Origin: Marinomonas flavescens
GTDB lineage: Bacteria > Pseudomonadota > Gammaproteobacteria > Pseudomonadales > Marinomonadaceae
Assembly: GCF_004352835.1 (NCBI RefSeq)
Contig: NZ_SJSB01000013.1
Span: forward strand, 45,109-109,108
DNA length: 64,000 nucleotides
Direction of reading: 5' to 3'
A program made the translations under genes and the position numbers. Below are positions 59,883 through 64,000 of the stretch, in pieces; the first letter of the stretch is position 1; each line of letters begins with the position of its first letter. The notes under the pieces are model-generated. The model was not told where the DNA came from and did not search any database. It saw only the letters and a list, made by a program, of their open reading frames with translations.

Positions 59883-59999
59883 ATCAGGCCCGTAGATTAA
59901 AGGTGAATTGTCAAATGAGGTAGACTTGTTCGCATCTTCCCCAAGATAAGCACTTCTTAAAGATAATAAAAACATAGTGCTAAGCACTCCATTTAATCT

Positions 60000-60384
60000 T
60001 AAATGCTAACCATAAAGAGTTAGCAACAACAGAATTCTATTAGCTCACTGTTTGCCATTCAGTTGACTTGCATACGCTTTACGCTACTTAGTACAAATTG
60101 GCGTAAGGTCGCTATATTGATCAACGGTATATTCTATTGCTTCAATATACATATGATATTTAATTAAATGCTCGGAAATGATGAGTTTTATGTTGTCCAA
60201 TATCGACTAACTTACTCGGTAAGAAACATAGAAATATTTAGTAAAAATATAGTATTACAACATAGATTTTAGACATCTATAGGAAAATTAGACTTAGCGT
60301 GTCCATATGTTTCAGTTCATGATTTGATCATTTTCTGTGATGCGAAAACTATTTTCTGAATAGAGTAAAAGAGGGCAATACATA
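60000..60384. other. 385-nt AT-rich region upstream of the dhaK-like gene
   Basis: No gene seen. It should hold the promoter of the kinase pair. I found no clear operator. Confidence 0.5.
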
Positions 60385-61380
60385 GTGAAAAAACTAATAA
60401 ATAATCCAGATAAATATGTAGATGAAGTGCTTGAAGGAATGGCCCTAACATACCCCGATATTTATGCTATCGGTGGGGCTACAGGCCGTATGCTTCATAG
60501 AGTAACACCAGCTCAAGACAAAGTTGGTGTTGTATCTGGAGGTGGATTTGGTCATATTCCAGTTTTTGCTGGTTATATTGGAGAAGGCTTTCTAGATGCA
60601 TGCGCTGTAGGTGATGTGTTTGCATCCCCTGACATGAACCCAATGCTAGAGTCTATCAAATTCGCTGATAAAGGTAAGGGCGTTTTATGTATCGTGGCTA
60701 ACTATGGCGGCGATAGAATGAACTTCGATATGGCTTGTGAAATGGCCGAAATGGATGATATTGAAGCGATTAAAGTCATTGTTGCTGATGATGTTGCCAG
60801 TGCGAGTAAAGAAGAAGCGAAAAAGCGTCGTGGTGTTGCAGGATTCGTTTATGTGTCAAAAATAGCGGGAGCCGCTGCTGCTAAAGGCTATACTTTGTCG
60901 CAAGTAGCTGATGTCGCTCAGAAAGCTTCTGATAATTGCAGATCTATTGGCGTTGCTTTGTCTTCATGCACAGTACCACAAGCTGGAAAACCTACATTTG
61001 TTATTGCCGAAGATGAAATAGAAATCGGTATGGGTATTCACGGTGAACCTGGTGTCGGCCGTAGCAAAATTGGTACAGTTGATGAAACAGTTGATAAAAT
61101 GCTATCGCATTTATTAGCAGACAGACCAGCTCAGGCTGGCGACCGTATGGCGATTCTTGTGAATGGCTTAGGTGGCACTCCCATTGAAGAGCTGTATCTT
61201 ATTTTACGTCGTGCGAAAGCACAGTTAGAAGACGTTGGTGTAAAGCTTGAACACATACGTGTAGGTAACTATGCCACTTCAATGGAAATGGCTGGTGCAT
61301 CAATTACATTAATGCAGCTTGATGATGAGCTGGAAACACTTTTGACTGCAGACGCTGTCTGTCCTTTCTGGGAGAACTAG
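60385..61380 (+). CDS. Dihydroxyacetone kinase family, DhaK-like subunit
   Basis: A 331-residue DhaK domain protein. The substrate-binding pattern is present: SGGGFGH (51-57), NYGGD with Asp110, and the covalent histidine His219 in GMGIHGEPG. DhaK binds the ketose through that histidine. The start is GTG with GAGGG upstream. It is 1 nt ahead of the DhaL-like gene. Because no DhaM phosphotransfer subunit is present, it may be an ATP-dependent ketose kinase of the erythrulose or related type rather than the PEP-dependent DHA kinase. Confidence 0.87.
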   Translation: MKKLINNPDKYVDEVLEGMALTYPDIYAIGGATGRMLHRVTPAQDKVGVVSGGGFGHIPVFAGYIGEGFLDACAVGDVFASPDMNPMLESIKFADKGKGVLCIVANYGGDRMNFDMACEMAEMDDIEAIKVIVADDVASASKEEAKKRRGVAGFVYVSKIAGAAAAKGYTLSQVADVAQKASDNCRSIGVALSSCTVPQAGKPTFVIAEDEIEIGMGIHGEPGVGRSKIGTVDETVDKMLSHLLADRPAQAGDRMAILVNGLGGTPIEELYLILRRAKAQLEDVGVKLEHIRVGNYATSMEMAGASITLMQLDDELETLLTADAVCPFWEN

Positions 61381-61381
61381 A

Positions 61382-61990
61382 ATGTCCTTTACAACAAAAT
61401 CTATCCAAAACACTATTTCTGAAATTCAACAAGTAGTTGATCCTATTGGTGCTGAACTGAATGAGCTTGATGGTCGCCTTGGTGATGGCGATCTAGGTGT
61501 TACAATGATCAATGGCTTCAATAATATGAAAAGTATTATTGATGACATGCCAGAAGACCTTGGCCAAGCATTATTTTCAGCTGCAAAAGCAATGACAGCC
61601 GTTTCTGGCTCGAGCTTTGGAACACTTATGGCTACCGCTCTAATGGCAGCAGGGAAAGCAACAAAAGGACGTGAGGCTGCAGAATGGTCTGAAGTACCTG
61701 AACTATTACAATTAGCTCAAGATGCTATGATTTCTCGTGGTGGTGCAAGCCTTGGCGATAAAACCCTACTTGATTCATTAGATGCAGTCATTAAAGCAAC
61801 AACTGGAATTAATGACCCTGAAGAAATGCAAAAAGCTGCTTCAAATGCAGCAAAAGAAGCATTAGCTGAGTTTATTAACAAACCAAACAAGATTGGCCGT
61901 GCTCGTGTTTATGCGGAAAAATCGATCGGTCTTGAAGATCCAGGTATGGTCGCTATTTGCCGACTAGTTGATGCGATACCTGCTAAATAA
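61382..61990 (+). CDS. Dihydroxyacetone kinase family, DhaL-like nucleotide-binding subunit
   Basis: A 202-residue all-helical DhaL domain. The metal-binding aspartates lie in LDGRLGDGDLGVTM (about 29-42); the phosphate-binding segment is SGSSFGTLMATALMAAGKA, and RGGASLGDKTLLDSLDAVI follows. The family pattern usually has DGDHG; here it is DGDLG. It holds the nucleotide while the partner DhaK holds the sugar. The two are surely co-translated. A strong terminator follows. Confidence 0.87.
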   Translation: MSFTTKSIQNTISEIQQVVDPIGAELNELDGRLGDGDLGVTMINGFNNMKSIIDDMPEDLGQALFSAAKAMTAVSGSSFGTLMATALMAAGKATKGREAAEWSEVPELLQLAQDAMISRGGASLGDKTLLDSLDAVIKATTGINDPEEMQKAASNAAKEALAEFINKPNKIGRARVYAEKSIGLEDPGMVAICRLVDAIPAK

Positions 61991-61997
61991 TAGACTA

Positions 61998-62038
61998 ATT
62001 AAGCAGGGTGCGTACAAGCTTTCGCTACCCTGCTTAAT
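61998..62038 (+). terminator. Terminator after the DhaL-like gene
   Basis: ATTAAGCAGGGT pairs perfectly with ACCCTGCTTAAT over a 17-nt loop that holds a further GCG/CGC pair. It lies 8 nt past the stop codon. Confidence 0.8.
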
Positions 62039-62430
62039 ACATAAACGAAAGACTGAATTTCATCTCGTAAACCACTCTATTGTTAGTTAAATTCCCCCTA
62101 TCTCTGTTAACTCATTAGCTCTAAACTAGAAATAATGTGAGTAAATCACGCTCGTGTGATAATTCATTTTTAACCTTCAAACCTCACCATACTACATAAA
62201 CTCATCTTTCCGACAGCCAATCAAAGAACCTCATATCAAGACAGGCATTTTAAAAAGCCAGTAAAAAAACAATGTATTGGGATCTATCGAAAATATTTTT
62301 ACTCATAAATAAAAATACACAAGATAATAGAAATCAATCGATATCAAATTATTTACTATGTGCAATAAAAAGAGTATTTGATCTTTTTTAGCCGTAAAAG
62401 CCCCTCAACAACAATATTGATATTCGGTGA
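62039..62430. other. About 390 nt of AT-rich sequence without a gene
   Basis: Nothing coding was found. It includes the minus-strand copy of the ATGCCTGTCTT motif near 62239-62249. Confidence 0.5.
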
Positions 62431-62439
62431 TTAAACGAA

Positions 62440-63110
62440 TATTGGATACAGACGAGTCGTGAATACTTTTCCTATTGCACTGCCGGGCGTGCAATTCACA
62501 GTAATGATCAATCGATAACTCTTGCCCGACGATACTTCCCGCTCAAACCTCAAATTCAGTAGCAATATACAGCCAATTTTCAGATGAGATATTAAGTCTC
62601 TGCAAGATAGGAAGTAACGACGCATCAACAGAGCGTTTTTTATCTTCTGTCACCATTTGGCGTATCTTTTCGCGGGTTACTGACAAAAGGGCTCCCTACA
62701 AAAGGATACAGCGTTTTGGCTTGATACTTTCCTTTAACGGCGACTACTCGCTTCTTAATGCTAGTAATATCTGAGTATTCAGGAGTATCGCTGATGCCTG
62801 ATCTTACGGGATTTAAATCGACAAGCTATAAGTGCGGCCTCATCGAGCAAAGCCTGAGACTTGAAACGCCCTTCCCAGAAATGACTAGAGCATGCATCTT
62901 CTAGATTAGCTCATCGGGCAATCGGCTCGTTGAGTTCTGTCATGAACCAGCTTAAGTCTGTTAAGCGTTCTCGATAGGTTTCTCCCGTGACTTCTACTAA
63001 AGCAATCACATAGACTGAAAGCGTACCATCGGCCAGACTGAGCAGCCTATTCCAGCGTTCCAGCACCTCGCTTTGCAGCAACTAATAGATTGTACGTTCT
63101 ATGAGAGCAC
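62440..63110 (-). pseudogene. Decayed IS200-like (REP-associated tyrosine type) transposase
   Basis: Read on the minus strand, several frames together give family blocks: RLTDLSWFMTELNEPIAR, then an in-frame [39 protein letters not shown] in a shifted frame, PFVGSPF, and KKRSVDASLLPILQRLNISS then ENWLYIATEFE. These are the conserved parts of large Y1-type (DUF1568) transposases, which act as single-strand DNA enzymes on palindromic sites. Stops and frameshifts show it is inactive. The N-terminal catalytic part was not found. Confidence 0.78.
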
Positions 63111-63315
63111 TCCTAAGAATTTAACAGTTTAATAGTACGCATGCGCGCTTGCACTTTTCACGTTGCGCATTATTTCGACAAAAAATTTTCATCTGATTAC
63201 TACTAATATAGTATTTACCCAGGTGAAAGAACAAAACGAGCCACTCTTCCAAAATAACCGTGCCATAATCTGCAGGATTAGACGACAAGGGCCAGAATCC
63301 TGTGCAGTAGATAAT

Positions 63316-63389
63316 AGGTTCTTGTTTTACATTTGCGCTGACGCGCCGAATTTGCGAGACAGGCGCAAGTAAATGGAAGATAAGAAACG
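63316..63389 (+). repeat. 74-bp direct repeat, copy 1
   Basis: It opens AGGTTCTTGTTTTACATTTG and ends AAGAAACG, nearly the same as 63526-63599. Inside, TTTACATTTGCGC can pair with GCGCAAGTAAA to form a long hairpin. Confidence 0.9.
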
Positions 63390-63423
63390 ACTTTTGGTGC
63401 TAACGAGCTCAGCGGTTACGACG

Positions 63424-63496
63424 AGGGTCAGAGCCCTTAAACAGCAAGTAATGAGGTTGGTTAGATTCTGCGCGAACGTTTAAGGGGTCTGACCCT
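63424..63496. repeat. 19-bp inverted repeat with GGGTCAGA ends
   Basis: AGGGTCAGAGCCCTTAAAC at 63424-63442 pairs with GTTTAAGGGGTCTGACCCT at 63478-63496, with one mismatch. Sequences of this GGGTCAGACCC type are common beside IS200-like transposases of the kind decayed at 62440-63110. Confidence 0.8.
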
Positions 63497-63525
63497 GTTC
63501 ATCTGTTATAGGTATTTGATGTTAG

Positions 63526-63599
63526 AGGTTCTTGTTTTACATTTGAGCTGACGCGTCGAGGTACGAGACAGGCGCAAGCAAATGGAAGAAAAAGAAACG
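63526..63599 (+). repeat. 74-bp direct repeat, copy 2
   Basis: Second copy of the element at 63316-63389, with a handful of substitutions. The two copies flank the 19-bp inverted repeat. Confidence 0.9.
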
Positions 63600-63722
63600 T
63601 CCGATACTCTACACAAGCACTGCTTTCAGAACGAAAAGACCCAAAAAACACCCCCTCCAGCTCCCCCTTGGCAAGGGGAGGACTAGATCGAGCCCTGTGT
63701 TTTTCCGACTTATTTCAGACAA

Positions 63723-63760
63723 AAAAAAGCCCTGACAGCGTTAGCTATCAGGGCTTTTTT
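63723..63760 (-). terminator. Outer rRNA operon terminator
   Basis: AAAAAAGCCCTGACAGC pairs with GCTATCAGGGCTTTTTT (one mismatch, 4-nt loop). On the minus strand it follows the duplicated 5S tail. Confidence 0.88.
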
Positions 63761-63794
63761 AATTATAAGCTTGACGACGACCTACTCTCACATG
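63761..63794 (-). pseudogene. Duplicated 3' tail of 5S rRNA
   Basis: 34 nt identical to 63885-63918, which is the 3' end of the 5S gene plus its flank. The rest of a 5S gene is absent beyond it, so it is a remnant of a second 5S copy or of recombination between rRNA operons. Confidence 0.85.
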
Positions 63795-63846
63795 CGTTCC
63801 TTCATAAGAGCCCCACATGGGTGTGAGGTTATTATGCACTGGAACG

Positions 63847-63880
63847 AAAAAACCCCACCCTGCGTAGCAGGATGGGGCTT
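63847..63880 (-). terminator. Inner rRNA operon terminator, directly after 5S
   Basis: On the minus strand CCCCATCCTGC pairs with GCAGGGTGGGG over a 3-nt loop (one mismatch) and is followed by TTTTTT. Confidence 0.88.
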
Positions 63881-63892
63881 TCTTAATTATAA

Positions 63893-64000
63893 GCTTGACG
63901 ACGACCTACTCTCACATGGGATCCCCCACACTACCATCGGCGATGACGCTTTTCACTTCTGAGTTCGGGATGGGATCAGGTGGTTCAACGTCTCTATGAT
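63893..64000 (-). rRNA. rrf: 5S ribosomal RNA, 5' end cut by the window edge
   Basis: On the minus strand the sequence carries CCCGAACTCAGAAGTGAAA, GCCGATGGTAGTGTGGGG and CATGTGAGAGTAGG, the universally conserved bacterial 5S blocks. About 108 nt are present; the first about 8-12 nt are outside the window. No tRNA gene lies next to it inside the window. Confidence 0.95.

Noticed and set aside
63110..63893. tRNA gene between the 5S gene and the repeats
   Set aside because: I looked for conserved T-loop and acceptor features and saw none. The structured parts are terminators and repeats.
63771..63962. 63-codon open frame across the 5S region
   Set aside because: It runs antisense through the 5S gene and its terminators.

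Overview
The window looks like chromosome of a marine gammaproteobacterium, most likely Marinomonas or a close Oceanospirillales relative. This is inferred from moderate AT richness, from the gene order der-bamB-yfgM-hisS-ispG-rodZ-pilW-rlmN-ndk, and from the recognisable protein families. No database search was run. Most genes lie on the minus strand. The right end runs into a 5S rRNA gene of an rRNA operon read on the minus strand.

Layout. 1-9.5 kb: start of a solute-binding protein, a nitronate monooxygenase-like enzyme, a WaaP/RIO-like kinase, a MarR regulator, a polar amino acid ABC importer, a hemolysin III/thioredoxin pair and a pterin dehydratase. 9.6-18.2 kb: an eight-gene, overlapping cobalamin (corrin ring) operon, chlID-cobB-cbiD-cobK-cobH-cobL-cobI-cbiG. 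18.3-22.9 kb: a REC-GGDEF-EAL protein and a multi-PAS hybrid histidine kinase. 23.1-24.9 kb: a ZntR-like regulator with a cysteine-rich permease under a MerR-type promoter. 24.9-30.3 kb: YitT-type membrane protein, YgiQ radical SAM protein, thiopurine methyltransferase, a 50-residue RsmS/YbaM protein and a 3-hydroxyisobutyryl-CoA hydrolase-like enzyme. 30.5-39.6 kb: the conserved housekeeping block der to ndk. 39.8-47.8 kb: an iron-sulfur assembly locus iscR-sufB-sufC-sufD-sufS-sufA-sufT followed by sufE-iscS, placed where many gammaproteobacteria carry the ISC operon, with two abutting IscR-type boxes over its promoter.

47.9-56.3 kb: two membrane proteins, FadH with a divergent TetR regulator, an EamA transporter with a divergent LysR regulator, a 12-bp tandem repeat, and a CNNM/CorC-type protein. 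56.3-60.4 kb: a decaying surface-glycan patch with an intact GT9 glycosyltransferase, a broken GT25 gene, an acetyltransferase whose 5' part carries a stop codon, and a broken IS5-family transposase. 60.4-62.0 kb: a DhaK/DhaL ketose kinase pair. 62.0-64.0 kb: a decayed IS200-like (REP-associated type) transposase, inverted and direct repeats, then rRNA operon terminators with a duplicated 5S tail and the 5S gene.

The most notable items are the hybrid ISC/SUF locus and its operator, the lipoyl-like insertion in the amino acid permease, the CCGS repeats shared in theme by the zinc-type regulator and its permease, the ELEK-coding 12-bp repeat, and the duplicated 5S tail. I did not find a clearly new multi-gene system. 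Most genes belong to known families.
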